From Anaerolineales bacterium (GTDB taxonomy: Bacteria; Chloroflexota; Anaerolineae; Aggregatilineales; J027), in assembly GCA_020634155.1 (NCBI GenBank), contig JACKCI010000002.1:1-64000 (forward strand): a DNA stretch of 64,000 nucleotides. Direction: 5' to 3'. The first letter of the stretch is position 1; each line of letters opens with the position of its first letter. Under the pieces are notes generated by a model. That model saw only the letters and a list, made by a program, of their open reading frames with translations. It was not told where the DNA came from and made no database searches. This document shows positions 52,491-61,204 of this stretch, piece after piece. Position numbers and translations under genes: made by a program.

Positions 52491-53141
52491 TTGCCTCAAC
52501 TATTGATACGTATAATTTACCTAGTCGTTGCGTTGGGCGTTCCCTATGCGATGGCTAATCGCCTCCATCGGATTCATCAAATACCCTATGCTTTGGCGGC
52601 AGTGGGTTTATTGACCGCTAGTGGAGCCTTTATTATCCAAAGCATCCTGACCCTTCTAGTCGATGGACCACTTCTTGATACTCCATTCTTTGGGGCGTTG
52701 ATGCTGGCGCTGATTATCGGGTTTACGGATGGCTTGGCACGGTTCGTTGGCTATTATGCCATTGCCCGCAGCACCGTCAGCCGTCCTCAAGCGCTGATGA
52801 TTGGCTTAGGGCACGGGATACCCCTCTTGATTTATCAAGGAATAACGGTATTGGTGGCTGGCGGCGTGGTCTGGGCAGAGTTGGGTATTCTGTTGGCACA
52901 ATTGGTGGTGCATCTGGTGGTGTCGTGGGTGGTACTCCAAACTTTTCTCCGTAATGAAATTGCTTGGACATTCTGGGCCATTGCCGGAGTAGGGCTTGCT
53001 TTTGGCACCGATGCTTATGTCGCCAATACCAGCAGCAACTTAACCCCACTGGTGGTCTGGTGGGGAGTATTGGCACTGGTAGGGCTTGGCCTGTTGAGCC
53101 GTATCCAGCCCCCGCTAATTGATGGTGACGAGCGGGCGTAG
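52491..53141 (+). CDS. Multi-pass membrane protein, perhaps a degenerate YhfC-type intramembrane protease
   Basis: Six or seven membrane helices in 216 residues. GFTDGLARFVGYYAIAR and the later GLGHGIPLLIYQG resemble the paired motifs of YhfC-type glutamic intramembrane proteases (EExxR and GHGxxE), but the glutamates are missing, so catalysis is doubtful. The TTG start is supported by AGGAGG six bases before it. The last 27 bases overlap the convergent comEA-like gene. The family link is tentative. Confidence 0.55.
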   Translation: MPQLLIRIIYLVVALGVPYAMANRLHRIHQIPYALAAVGLLTASGAFIIQSILTLLVDGPLLDTPFFGALMLALIIGFTDGLARFVGYYAIARSTVSRPQALMIGLGHGIPLLIYQGITVLVAGGVVWAELGILLAQLVVHLVVSWVVLQTFLRNEIAWTFWAIAGVGLAFGTDAYVANTSSNLTPLVVWWGVLALVGLGLLSRIQPPLIDGDERA

Positions 53142-53750
53142 CTTCACCATAGTCGCTTCCCCAATACCGCTGACGTTAATCAGATCATCTACGCTCTGAA
53201 AGGGGCCGTTTTGGGTGCGATAGTCGATGATGCGTTGAGCCATAGATGGGCCTATTTCGGGCAAGGTATCCAACTCATCAAGTGACGCGGTATTGATATT
53301 GATAAGCCCCGCTACACCAGAACCCGCAGCAGGTGCCGTCGTTGGCTGGCTGGTGTTGGGTGTGGGCAATACTACCGTCGGCACAACCGCTTGCTCGGTA
53401 GGATTAGGCTTGGCGGGTACATGCACATGGTCACCATCTTGCAGAACTTGGGCAAGGTTGACCGCATCCAATAGGGCATCATCGGTGGTGCCGCCCGCCG
53501 CTGCAATGGCATCCTCAACGCGGCTCCCATAGGGCAAAGTTAGCCGCGCTTGAGGGGTTTGAACAGCACCCGTGACGTAGACCTCCACTGGTGCAGGTGT
53601 GGCAGTTGGTAAAGTGGTGGGGGTTGGGGCGGGCGGTAGAATCTGAATAGTGGTGGTCGGTGGCTCATACAACATCAGATAAGCTACAGTTACCACAAGA
53701 GCCAAAGCAACAAAAGCGATTGTCGCAAAATAAAATTTTTGACCCATCAT
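53115..53750 (-). CDS. comEA: ComEA-like protein with SLBB and helix-hairpin-helix domains
   Basis: One N-terminal membrane helix and a Thr/Pro linker are followed by an SLBB-like domain (VYVTGAVQTPQARLTLPYGSR, AGGTTDDAL) and a C-terminal helix-hairpin-helix pair (INTASLDELDTLPEIGPSMAQRIIDYR, LINVSGIGEATMVKLRP). ComEA proteins bind double-stranded DNA outside the membrane during natural transformation. The C-terminal order is typical and complete. ATG 53750 follows GGGAG by six bases. No comEC or other competence gene is near. Confidence 0.9.
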   Translation of the reverse strand: MMGQKFYFATIAFVALALVVTVAYLMLYEPPTTTIQILPPAPTPTTLPTATPAPVEVYVTGAVQTPQARLTLPYGSRVEDAIAAAGGTTDDALLDAVNLAQVLQDGDHVHVPAKPNPTEQAVVPTVVLPTPNTSQPTTAPAAGSGVAGLININTASLDELDTLPEIGPSMAQRIIDYRTQNGPFQSVDDLINVSGIGEATMVKLRPLVTIN

Positions 53751-53838
53751 CAATATCTCCCTTACACTCTATTATAGCGTTACCCCTACAGCTAACAACA
53801 AAGAATGTCAGGGATTTTCTTGCGATGGGTCGGGTGCT

Positions 53839-54798
53839 TTAGCGCTCGGTAGGTGGCTGAAGTTGGAGGAAATCATGCAACTCGGCAACCGTCGGCAAGG
53901 CAGGAATGGCTCCACGCTTGGAGGCAGTCAAGGCACCAACCGCGTTGGCTTGTTGCAAGATAGTCGGTAGGAAATCACGCCACTGTTGACCTGATTGGAC
54001 AATCCCTGCCAACAAGCCCGCCATAAAGCCATCTCCCGCACCGATAGTATCCTCAACTTGTACCGAGAAACCAGAGACACGCTTTATATCAGACGGCGTT
54101 AGTGCAAGGCACCCCGCGGGGCCGCGTGTAATGACCATTAATTGTAGGTCAGAATGCCAAAGGGTGCGTGCGGCCTCTGGGGTTGGGTCTGCTCCCGTGA
54201 GGAAGGTCAACTCCTCCTCATTCATCTTGACGATATTGGCATATTGCATTCCCATCAAAATTTGCTCACGGGCAGTATCAGCATCCGGCCAGAGGGCAAG
54301 GCGTAGGTTGGGGTCATAGCTAATCAGGGCTTGATGTGCTTTGGCCTCAACAATTGCGGCAAAGGTGGTCTCCCGCACAGGATTGTCGATTAAGGTAATC
54401 GAACCATAGTGAAAGACCTCCGCTTGGCGCAGCAAATCACGGTGGAGGGCGTCGGGAGTCATCAGCATGTCGGCGCTAGGGTGGCGATAAAAGGCAAAAC
54501 TGCGCTCTCCATCGGCATCAACTGAGGCAAAAGCCAAAGCGGTGCGAGCAGTAGTGCTGAAGACAACCCCACTGGTATCCACCCCATTATCGGCAATGGT
54601 TTGGCGCAAAAAATGACCGAAGGGGTCGTCACCGAGTTGGGTCATAAAGGCGACTGGTAGTCCCAACTTAGCAAGGCCCACGGCGACATTGGCAGGTGCG
54701 CCGCCTGCTATTTTTTCAAAACGAGTGGCTTGCCCTACGTTTACCCCACGCTCATGGGCCACAAAATCAATGAGTAATTCACCAAAACAGACGATCAT
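53839..54798 (-). CDS. PfkB-family sugar kinase, fructokinase-like
   Basis: Ribokinase-fold enzyme that phosphorylates a sugar with ATP. The substrate-side motif GELLIDF and KIAGGAPANVAVGLAKLG are seen at the start, and the anion hole and catalytic base occur in VEDTIGAGDGFMAGLLAGI near residue 250. ISYDPNLRLALW and the NEEEL segment fit fructokinases. The start is uncertain: ATG 54798 is chosen, TTG 54810 is possible; neither has a clear binding site. No sugar transporter or glycosidase is adjacent. Confidence 0.88.
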   Translation of the reverse strand: MIVCFGELLIDFVAHERGVNVGQATRFEKIAGGAPANVAVGLAKLGLPVAFMTQLGDDPFGHFLRQTIADNGVDTSGVVFSTTARTALAFASVDADGERSFAFYRHPSADMLMTPDALHRDLLRQAEVFHYGSITLIDNPVRETTFAAIVEAKAHQALISYDPNLRLALWPDADTAREQILMGMQYANIVKMNEEELTFLTGADPTPEAARTLWHSDLQLMVITRGPAGCLALTPSDIKRVSGFSVQVEDTIGAGDGFMAGLLAGIVQSGQQWRDFLPTILQQANAVGALTASKRGAIPALPTVAELHDFLQLQPPTER

Positions 54799-54810
54799 TG
54801 GACTGCTCAA

Positions 54811-55037
54811 TTCACTAATTAGGGGGTCGATATGCCCCTAGCTGGTTATTACGGTTCTCTAAATAAATCCCGCAATCAAGCCATGTTGGTGCTGCATTGA
54901 AATCTAAGAAAGCTAATCAATAGGAGCTGTTAGCACGCTAAAAATAACGTTATCGGATGCTCGGTGTCAAGAAATCGAAACAAACTTGCTTTTTTTTTTG
55001 AAATTCTTACACTGAGAATCGTTGTACGGTAAAACAT
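54811..55037. other. Intergenic region before the eCIS cluster
   Basis: This 227-base gap between divergent genes is AT-rich, with a run of ten T around 54993 and TTGAAA just behind it. I see no ORF, strong hairpin or convincing promoter pair, but the promoter of the injection-system cluster should lie here. Confidence 0.4.
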
Positions 55038-57173
55038 ATGCGAAACCAAGAATTAAACCTACTCTATTTACAAACTCATCTCAAGCGCGTTGATGCCTTT
55101 CTGCGCCAAGCTGTGAATTATGCACGGGCGGCGGGCTTCGACCCCAACAACGAATTTCAAGGCCTGTATGTAGCGGATGATGAGATTGAACGCCATCTGC
55201 AACTTGACCCCGGTGCTGGATTCTGGGGGCGGGCAGGCTTAGTCCTTGAGCCAGAGACTCTATCTTCTTTCTATCAATCATTGAACCAGATAGAGACCGA
55301 GGCTCAACGTACCCAGACTCCGCTGCGATTGCAACAAATCATGACAGCTTTTGACTTAGACGAGGCTGATCTTGATATTCTGCTGATTAGCCTTGCCCCA
55401 GCCGTAGACCGTCGCTATGAGCGCATCTATGGTTTCTTGCAAGATGATGTCACCAAGCGCCGCCCAACGGTTAACTTGGTTGTGAATCTACTCGGTGCAA
55501 GCTGGTTGGAGCGCAATGCCCTATTGGAACACCTTGCCGATGAATCGCCCCTGATTGAACACGGTTTGGTGACCACAATTGCCGACCCCTCTGACCCCCA
55601 TGCCGCCCTGAATAACCGCATGGTCAAGGTTGATGCGCGGGTGGTGCAATATGTTTTAGGGATAGATAGCCTCCCTAAGCAAACCTATACCCGCATGGTA
55701 GCGAACCAAAATGCCAGTTTGAACGACTTAATTTTAAACGACCCCGTGCGGGAGATAGCCCAGCGCAATTATGGCGATATCGTTCCCATCTTCCATATCT
55801 ATGGGAACTATGGCAGTGGGCAGATTGAACTCGCGGCGGTGTTATCACGCCAGCAGCAGTGTGAGTTGATTGAAGTGGATTTACAAGCGCTCCAACAATC
55901 CCATGATGAATTGGTACAGGCTGAGTGGGTCTTCCGCGAAGGGCGGATGCGCCAAGCTGCCTTAGCCTTCACCCATTGGGAAACCTTGCTGGATGCCCAT
56001 TTCGACCCACCCCAATGGTTTTGGCAGAAAATCCTTGAGTATCCCCATCCGGTTATCTTAACCGGACACGAAGCATGGGAGCCACGCGGTATGGAACGCC
56101 ATCGCCCCTTGCTGCGGATTGAACTCGCTGTACCTGATTTTGAAGACCGCCTAGCCTATTGGCAACGACACCTTGGCGATGTGGGTGTTGACCCCGCCGA
56201 GATTGCCTACAAGTTCAAGCTGACGGGCGGACAGGTGCGGGATACGGTCTATACTGCCTATGACCTTGCCATTGGTAAAGGCCAAGCCACCCCCAGCCTT
56301 GCCGAACTATATGCCGCCAGCCGCGCCCAAAGTAACCGTAAACTCTCTGGACTTGCCACCAAAATTACCCCTAACTTTTCATGGGATAGCTTGGTGCTGC
56401 CCGATGACCGCATACAGATGCTCCAAGAAATTTGTAGCCAAGTCAAACACGCTGTACAAGTCTATGGGCGCTGGGGATTCAAAGGTCGTGGTGCTGATTC
56501 GCAAGGGGTCACGGCTCTTTTTGCAGGGCAAAGCGGTACGGGTAAAACCATGTCCGCTGAGATTATCGCCTATGAATTGGGCCTCGACCTGTTCAAAATC
56601 GACTTGTCGTCAGTGGTGAGCAAATACATCGGGGAGACCGAGAAAAACCTCGCTGCTATCTTTGATGAGGCCGCGCAGAGCAACGCTATTCTATTCTTTG
56701 ATGAAGCCGATGCCCTCTTTGGCAAACGCTCAGAAGTCAAGGACAGCCATGACCGCTATGCCAATATCGAAATTGGCTACTTGTTGCAGCGTATGGAGAC
56801 CTATGACGGTATTGCGATTTTGGCCTCCAACCTACGCCAAAATTTGGATGAAGCCTTTACGCGCCGTCTGGATTTCTTGGTCGATTTCCCCTTCCCCGAA
56901 GAGGAAGACCGCCTCAAGATTTGGCAAATTAGCTTTCCAGAAAGCGCTCCACTGGGGCCAGATGTTGACTTAACCCTTATCGCCAATCGCTATCGACTGG
57001 CAGGCGGCAACATCCGTAATGCTGCCCTTGCCTCAGCCTTCTTAGCGGCGGCAGATGGTACACAACACATTCATATGGTGCATATCCTGCATGGTATCCG
57101 TCGGGAGCATCAGAAGATGGGTAAGCTACTGGAGGATGACTTGGTAGCCACCTACCAAAACATGATACAATAG
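55038..57173 (+). CDS. eCIS-associated AAA+ ATPase
   Basis: The 711-residue protein has a helical N-terminal region (about 1-200), a degenerate ATPase module with FHIYGNYGSGQIELAAVL near residue 255, and a full AAA+ domain at about 470-700: Walker A GQSGTGKT (about 497-504), Walker B ILFFDEADALF (about 551-561), and the arginine-finger region FTRRLDFLVDFPFP. This layout matches the ATPase of Afp/PVC-like contractile injection systems (Pvc15-type), thought to help assembly or cargo loading. No strong ribosome site is visible. It is the first gene of the cluster, 30 bases before the DUF4157 gene. Confidence 0.9.
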   Translation: MRNQELNLLYLQTHLKRVDAFLRQAVNYARAAGFDPNNEFQGLYVADDEIERHLQLDPGAGFWGRAGLVLEPETLSSFYQSLNQIETEAQRTQTPLRLQQIMTAFDLDEADLDILLISLAPAVDRRYERIYGFLQDDVTKRRPTVNLVVNLLGASWLERNALLEHLADESPLIEHGLVTTIADPSDPHAALNNRMVKVDARVVQYVLGIDSLPKQTYTRMVANQNASLNDLILNDPVREIAQRNYGDIVPIFHIYGNYGSGQIELAAVLSRQQQCELIEVDLQALQQSHDELVQAEWVFREGRMRQAALAFTHWETLLDAHFDPPQWFWQKILEYPHPVILTGHEAWEPRGMERHRPLLRIELAVPDFEDRLAYWQRHLGDVGVDPAEIAYKFKLTGGQVRDTVYTAYDLAIGKGQATPSLAELYAASRAQSNRKLSGLATKITPNFSWDSLVLPDDRIQMLQEICSQVKHAVQVYGRWGFKGRGADSQGVTALFAGQSGTGKTMSAEIIAYELGLDLFKIDLSSVVSKYIGETEKNLAAIFDEAAQSNAILFFDEADALFGKRSEVKDSHDRYANIEIGYLLQRMETYDGIAILASNLRQNLDEAFTRRLDFLVDFPFPEEEDRLKIWQISFPESAPLGPDVDLTLIANRYRLAGGNIRNAALASAFLAAADGTQHIHMVHILHGIRREHQKMGKLLEDDLVATYQNMIQ

Positions 57174-57202
57174 ATTAATGAAAGTATTAGAAGGGGAATA
57201 AC

Positions 57203-58147
57203 ATGGGTAAGCGAGACCGCCTTCAACTGTTAGCCGAAGAAAGTAGCTTCAAAGCCGATAAAAAAGCTGAGACGACGGGGGCTGAACATCAAGCCGCCAC
57301 CCCAACCCCCGCCCATCCTATCCTGCGGATGCAGCGCACACTTGGTAATTCTGTTGTCCGGCGGCTGCTCTCCCGTCAAGTGCAGCGTGCTGTGGACTAT
57401 GAAGAAGGTGGCCCGCTGAACGAAGACCTCAGCAATCAAATCAACAGTAAGCGTGGTAGCGGCAGCAGCCTTGATAGCGCTGTGCAAGCTCAAATGAGTT
57501 CCGCGATGGGCCATGACTTTAGTGATGTTAGCGTCCATACCGACTCCCAATCCGATTACCTCAACAAATCCGTTGGTGCCAAAGCCTTTACCACGGGTAA
57601 GGACATCTTCTTCAGTGAAGGGGCCTATCAACCGGGAACAAGCGAAGGGCAACACCTCCTTGCTCATGAATTGACGCATGTCATTCATCAGGATGGTGCC
57701 AATCCATCAGGCAACCTCACCGTTGGCCCCGCCAACGACTCTTATGAGAGCGAAGCGGATAGCATGGCTGAGGCTGTGACTAGCCAACCCGCAGGTGTTC
57801 AAGCGAAGATGGGTGTCCAACGCGAAGAGATGCCGGAAGAGGAAGAGATGCAGGCCAAGCGTGACCCCGCTCTCCAGCGTCAAGAGATGCCGGAAGAGGA
57901 AGAGATGCAGGCCAAGCGTGACCCTGCCCTCCAACGTCAAGAGATGCCGGAAGAAGAAGAGATGCAGGCCAAGCGTGACCCCGCCCTTCAGCGCGAAGCG
58001 ATGCCAGAAGAGGAAGAGATGGCGATGACCATGCGTGACCCTGCCCTTCAACGTGCTGAGGCGGATGATGAGGAAGAGCTAATTCAACCGCAACGTGACC
58101 CTGCATTACAACGTGAAGAACTGCCCGAAGAAGAACTCGCGCAATAG
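57203..58147 (+). CDS. DUF4157 (eCIS core domain) protein with repetitive acidic tail
   Basis: Residues about 85-165 form the DUF4157 domain: SAMGHDFSDVSVHTDSQSDYLN, GAKAFTTGKDIFFSEGAYQP and LLAHELTHVIHQ, with a complete HExxH zinc site (His155-Glu156...His159). DUF4157 occurs at eCIS loci and on many of their cargo proteins. The tail (about 207-314) is made of 19-20 residue repeats with the core EMPEEEEMQAKRDPALQR, strongly acidic with regular basic LQR points. The HExxH suggests a peptidase, though activity for this domain is not established. AGAAGGGG precedes the start. It may be a cargo, a loader or a structural part. Confidence 0.88.
   Translation: MGKRDRLQLLAEESSFKADKKAETTGAEHQAATPTPAHPILRMQRTLGNSVVRRLLSRQVQRAVDYEEGGPLNEDLSNQINSKRGSGSSLDSAVQAQMSSAMGHDFSDVSVHTDSQSDYLNKSVGAKAFTTGKDIFFSEGAYQPGTSEGQHLLAHELTHVIHQDGANPSGNLTVGPANDSYESEADSMAEAVTSQPAGVQAKMGVQREEMPEEEEMQAKRDPALQRQEMPEEEEMQAKRDPALQRQEMPEEEEMQAKRDPALQREAMPEEEEMAMTMRDPALQRAEADDEEELIQPQRDPALQREELPEEELAQ
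57821..58146 (+). repeat. Tandem repeats encoding the acidic tail
   Basis: Three copies of a 57-bp unit (near-identical, differing mainly at third positions), then two of 60 bp and a shortened last unit. The silent differences between units argue that the peptide, not just the DNA, is kept. Confidence 0.9.
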
Positions 58148-58157
58148 AGGTTAATCC

Positions 58158-58988
58158 ATGATTCACGATCTGGATGAAACAATCAAACAAATCTTGGTGA
58201 AGAAGGGCAAGCTCAATCCGAGCGATGTCGATATTGCCTTCGATCAACCGACAGGCGAATGGACATCAAGTCTCAACCGCCCGACTATCAACCTCTACTT
58301 ATATGATATTCGAGAGAATACGCAATTGCGCCCGCCTGTCGTCAGCCAAATTGACCGCGAGGAAGGGCGGGCACGCAAGACCTATCCCCCCAAACGGATT
58401 GATCTGAGTTATCTCATCACCGTTTGGGCGCGGAACCCTGAAGACGAGCATCAGCTGCTATGGCGAACACTACATACCTTGATGCAGACACGCAAGCTGA
58501 TGCCATCTGATTCAGTTGGGGTCGTAAAGAACCAACTCTATGATATGCCTGTAAAGGTCGCCCTCCCCTCTGATGCAGTGCGAAATATGCCCGACTTGTG
58601 GGGGGTGATGGAAAACCAACTCAAACCGAGTATCAATTTGCTGATTACAGTGGCCCTTGATATTGAACTAGCGATTGAGGCCCCCTTGGTATTCACGCCC
58701 ATCTTCCGGATTGGGCAAGGTGACCCGCCGAACCGAGCCTTCCTCTCGCGTGATGTGACCATCTATCACATCGGGGGACGGGTTCTGGTCAAGGATGTTC
58801 CGATTGGAGCGGGAGCCAATGTAACCTTGCTGAACAGGGGCGATTCGGTGCAAACCGACGCTGAGGGCCGTTTCATATTTGCGTCCCTCCAGCCCGGTGA
58901 ATATGATATAGAAATAGCCGTTGAAGGGCGGCAACCGAAACGCCACACAATTACCGTACCTGCTAAAAATTATGATCTGTCACTTTAG
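58158..58988 (+). CDS. DUF4255 (Pvc16-like) tail protein with carboxypeptidase-regulatory-like domain
   Basis: The N-terminal 190 residues match the DUF4255/Pvc16 N-domain: DLDETIKQILVKKGKL, SLNRPTINLYLYDIREN, PPKRIDLSYLITVWA, and EDEHQLLWRTLHTLM. In Afp/PVC systems this protein caps or ends the tube. The last 80 residues are a small beta-sandwich of the carboxypeptidase-regulatory type (VTLLNRGDSVQTDAEGRFIF, LQPGEYDIEI). It lies ten bases behind the DUF4157 gene, with GAGG before the ATG. Confidence 0.9.
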   Translation: MIHDLDETIKQILVKKGKLNPSDVDIAFDQPTGEWTSSLNRPTINLYLYDIRENTQLRPPVVSQIDREEGRARKTYPPKRIDLSYLITVWARNPEDEHQLLWRTLHTLMQTRKLMPSDSVGVVKNQLYDMPVKVALPSDAVRNMPDLWGVMENQLKPSINLLITVALDIELAIEAPLVFTPIFRIGQGDPPNRAFLSRDVTIYHIGGRVLVKDVPIGAGANVTLLNRGDSVQTDAEGRFIFASLQPGEYDIEIAVEGRQPKRHTITVPAKNYDLSL

Positions 58989-59077
58989 CTAAAGAGGAGG
59001 CTGCGGCACATACAACAGATATTCACCATCAGTCCACTGGTTAACTTTATCAATAAACCAATCTCAGGAGTTTCAGA

Positions 59078-60637
59078 ATGGCACCCTCTTATCTATCACC
59101 CGGCGTTTACGTCGAAGAAGTTGATCGCGGAACAAAGCCAATTGAGGCGGTCGGTACCGCAGTGGCGGCCTTTATTGGTTACACAGCCAAAGCTGAAGAT
59201 CCGCGCAATGGTAATAGCCTTTTAAACAAGCCAGTTTTGGTGACCAACTGGTCACAATTTACTCAAGCCTATGGCGATTTCATTGAAGGCGCATATCTAC
59301 CCGACTCGGTCTATGGCTACTTCAATAACGGGGGTTCGCGTGCCTATATTGTCTCCGTTAAAGCCCTTGGTGTTGCTGCTGATGGCGCAAAGATGCTACC
59401 AGCAGGCGCGGTGTTAGCGAGTGGTGGTGATGCCCCCGGTGAAGTCCTTGAAATTTCCGCGAAGGCGGGCGGCCCAGTTGGTAACAACATCCGCGTGACG
59501 GCTACACCCGAACCCGTCAAAGAAGGGGCTGACCCGACTTTCTCGCTATCCATTACTGATGGCACAACAACTGAAAACCTCCCCGGCATGTCCCTCAAAA
59601 AAGGTGGAGCTAATTTCGTTGAAACCGCCGTCAAAGCCCAATCTAAATTGATTGATGTCAAAGTCGTCGCCAAAGATGCAAAATTGGTGCCCGCAGGTGC
59701 CGTGCATCTCAGCGGTGGCAAGATTGAAACCCAACCCGTGAGCCTCAAGCAATACCAAGGCGATACGGCTACCCGTACTGGTATGGGCGGTATCGAAGCC
59801 ATCCCTGATGTCACGATGTTGATTGCCCCCGACTTGATGAGCGCCTTCCAATCTGGCGAACTCGACAAGAAGGGCGTGCAAGCTGTCCAAACCGCTTTGA
59901 TTGACTTCTGCGAGCGCACCCGTTACGTCTTCGGGATTTTGGACTGCCCACCCAACCTCAGCCCTCAAGAAATGTACGACTGGCGTATGGATGTCAACTA
60001 CGACACCACCCGCGCTGCCCTGTACTATCCTTGGATTGAGGTTTCTGACCCTGTGAAGGCTGGCCGCACCAAGTTCTTGCCCCCCAGCGGCTTGATGGCT
60101 GGTGTCTATGCCCGCACCGATGAGACACGCGGTGTCCATAAAGCACCCGCTAACGAAATCGTGCGCGGTGCCTTGGGCCTCGAAATCAACGTGACCAAAG
60201 GCGAGCAAGACATGCTCAACCCCGTTGGTATCAACTGTGTCCGTAGCTTCCCCGGTCGTGGTATCCGTATTTGGGGCGCTCGTACCCTCAGCAGCGATCC
60301 CTCATGGCGCTATATCAACGTCCGTCGTCTGTTCAATATGGTGGAAGCCAGTATTGAGCGCGGGATGCAATGGGCCGTCTTTGAACCCAATGACTACACC
60401 TTGTGGGCCAAACTTCGCCGCGATATTCGCGCCTTCCTCAAGAACGTGTGGCGCAGTGGTGCCCTGTTCGGTTTGACTCCCGACCAAGCCTTCTTCGTCA
60501 AGGTCGATGAGGAATTGAACCCCGTTGAAGTACGGGACTTGGGTCAGGTCATTGTCGAAGTCGGTATCGCTCCGGTGAAACCGGCAGAATTCTTGATTAT
60601 CCGCATCGGTCAATGGTCACCGAGCAGCGAAGAATAA
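59078..60637 (+). CDS. Contractile tail sheath protein
   Basis: The sheath surrounds the inner tube and contracts to drive it through a target membrane. The N-terminus SYLSPGVYVEEVDRG, and the following VGTAVAAFIGYTAKAE are typical sheath starts; GYFNNGGSRAYIVSV follows. The C-terminal half (from about residue 240) has the conserved sheath core: FCERTRYVFGILDCPP, NEIVRGALGLEINVT, GRGIRIWGARTLSSDP, YINVRRLFNMVEASIERGMQW and RDLGQVIVEVGIAPVKPAEF. A variable insertion domain of about 150 residues sits between. CAGGAG precedes the ATG. The 519-residue length is normal. Confidence 0.96.
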   Translation: MAPSYLSPGVYVEEVDRGTKPIEAVGTAVAAFIGYTAKAEDPRNGNSLLNKPVLVTNWSQFTQAYGDFIEGAYLPDSVYGYFNNGGSRAYIVSVKALGVAADGAKMLPAGAVLASGGDAPGEVLEISAKAGGPVGNNIRVTATPEPVKEGADPTFSLSITDGTTTENLPGMSLKKGGANFVETAVKAQSKLIDVKVVAKDAKLVPAGAVHLSGGKIETQPVSLKQYQGDTATRTGMGGIEAIPDVTMLIAPDLMSAFQSGELDKKGVQAVQTALIDFCERTRYVFGILDCPPNLSPQEMYDWRMDVNYDTTRAALYYPWIEVSDPVKAGRTKFLPPSGLMAGVYARTDETRGVHKAPANEIVRGALGLEINVTKGEQDMLNPVGINCVRSFPGRGIRIWGARTLSSDPSWRYINVRRLFNMVEASIERGMQWAVFEPNDYTLWAKLRRDIRAFLKNVWRSGALFGLTPDQAFFVKVDEELNPVEVRDLGQVIVEVGIAPVKPAEFLIIRIGQWSPSSEE

Positions 60638-60672
60638 GTATCATCAGATTAAACTTTGAGGAGTAGAGAACA

Positions 60673-61131
60673 ATGCCAGCAGGAAGTGATGCACTTAGTG
60701 GCGATCCAATGGTCGTCCATAATTTCGGACTTGAATTAGCCGGTAAAGTCACAGGCTTCTTCACCGAATGTAGTGGGATCGGGTCAGAAAGCGAAGTCAC
60801 GGAACACAAAGTCGTTGGCCCCAATGGTCAAGAGATTGTCCGTAAAATCCCCGGTCGTCTGAAATGGGGCGATATTACCCTCAAGCGGGGTATTACCTCC
60901 AACATGGATATGTGGGATTGGCGTCAAATGGTAGCCGAGGGTACTGTGTCCTCTGCCCGTATTGATGGTTCCGTCGTGATGTATGACCAAGAAGGCACCG
61001 AAGTGGCCCGTTGGAACTTTGAAAAAGGGTGGCCTTCTAAAATCTCTGGTCCGAGTGTCAAATCGGACAGCAGTGAAATCGGCGTGGAAGAAATTACCAT
61101 CGTACACGAAGGTATTGAACGCGCCTCATAG
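60673..61131 (+). CDS. Inner tube protein (first copy)
   Basis: A 152-residue T4 gp19/Hcp-like tube protein: FGLELAGKVTGFFTECSGI at the start, LKWGDITLKRGITSNMDMWDW in the middle and GTEVARWNFEKGWPSKISGPSVKSD at the end, all typical of the eCIS tube. Hexamers stack to form the tube inside the sheath. GAGGAG lies before the ATG, 35 bases behind the sheath gene. A hairpin after the gene may keep its mRNA level high. A second, shorter tube-like gene lies at 62076. Confidence 0.95.
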   Translation: MPAGSDALSGDPMVVHNFGLELAGKVTGFFTECSGIGSESEVTEHKVVGPNGQEIVRKIPGRLKWGDITLKRGITSNMDMWDWRQMVAEGTVSSARIDGSVVMYDQEGTEVARWNFEKGWPSKISGPSVKSDSSEIGVEEITIVHEGIERAS

Positions 61132-61148
61132 TGCGTTTGTGATTAACC

Positions 61149-61183
61149 AAGGATAGGCCGGGGCTGGCGAGTCCCGGCTCCTT
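61149..61183 (+). terminator. Hairpin after the first tube gene
   Basis: AAGGA/TCCTT outside (61149-61153/61179-61183) and GCCGGG/CCCGGC inside (61157-61162/61173-61178). No T run follows, so it is more likely a partial terminator or an RNA-stabilising hairpin that sets a higher dose of sheath and tube. Confidence 0.5.
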
Positions 61184-61204
61184 ATTCATCAGAACGAGGG
61201 TTCT

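Noticed and set aside
57707..58247. Long minus-strand ORFs across the DUF4157 tail and the next gene's start
   Set aside because: They are antisense to a repetitive coding region whose periodicity keeps other frames open; they carry no ribosome site or domain.
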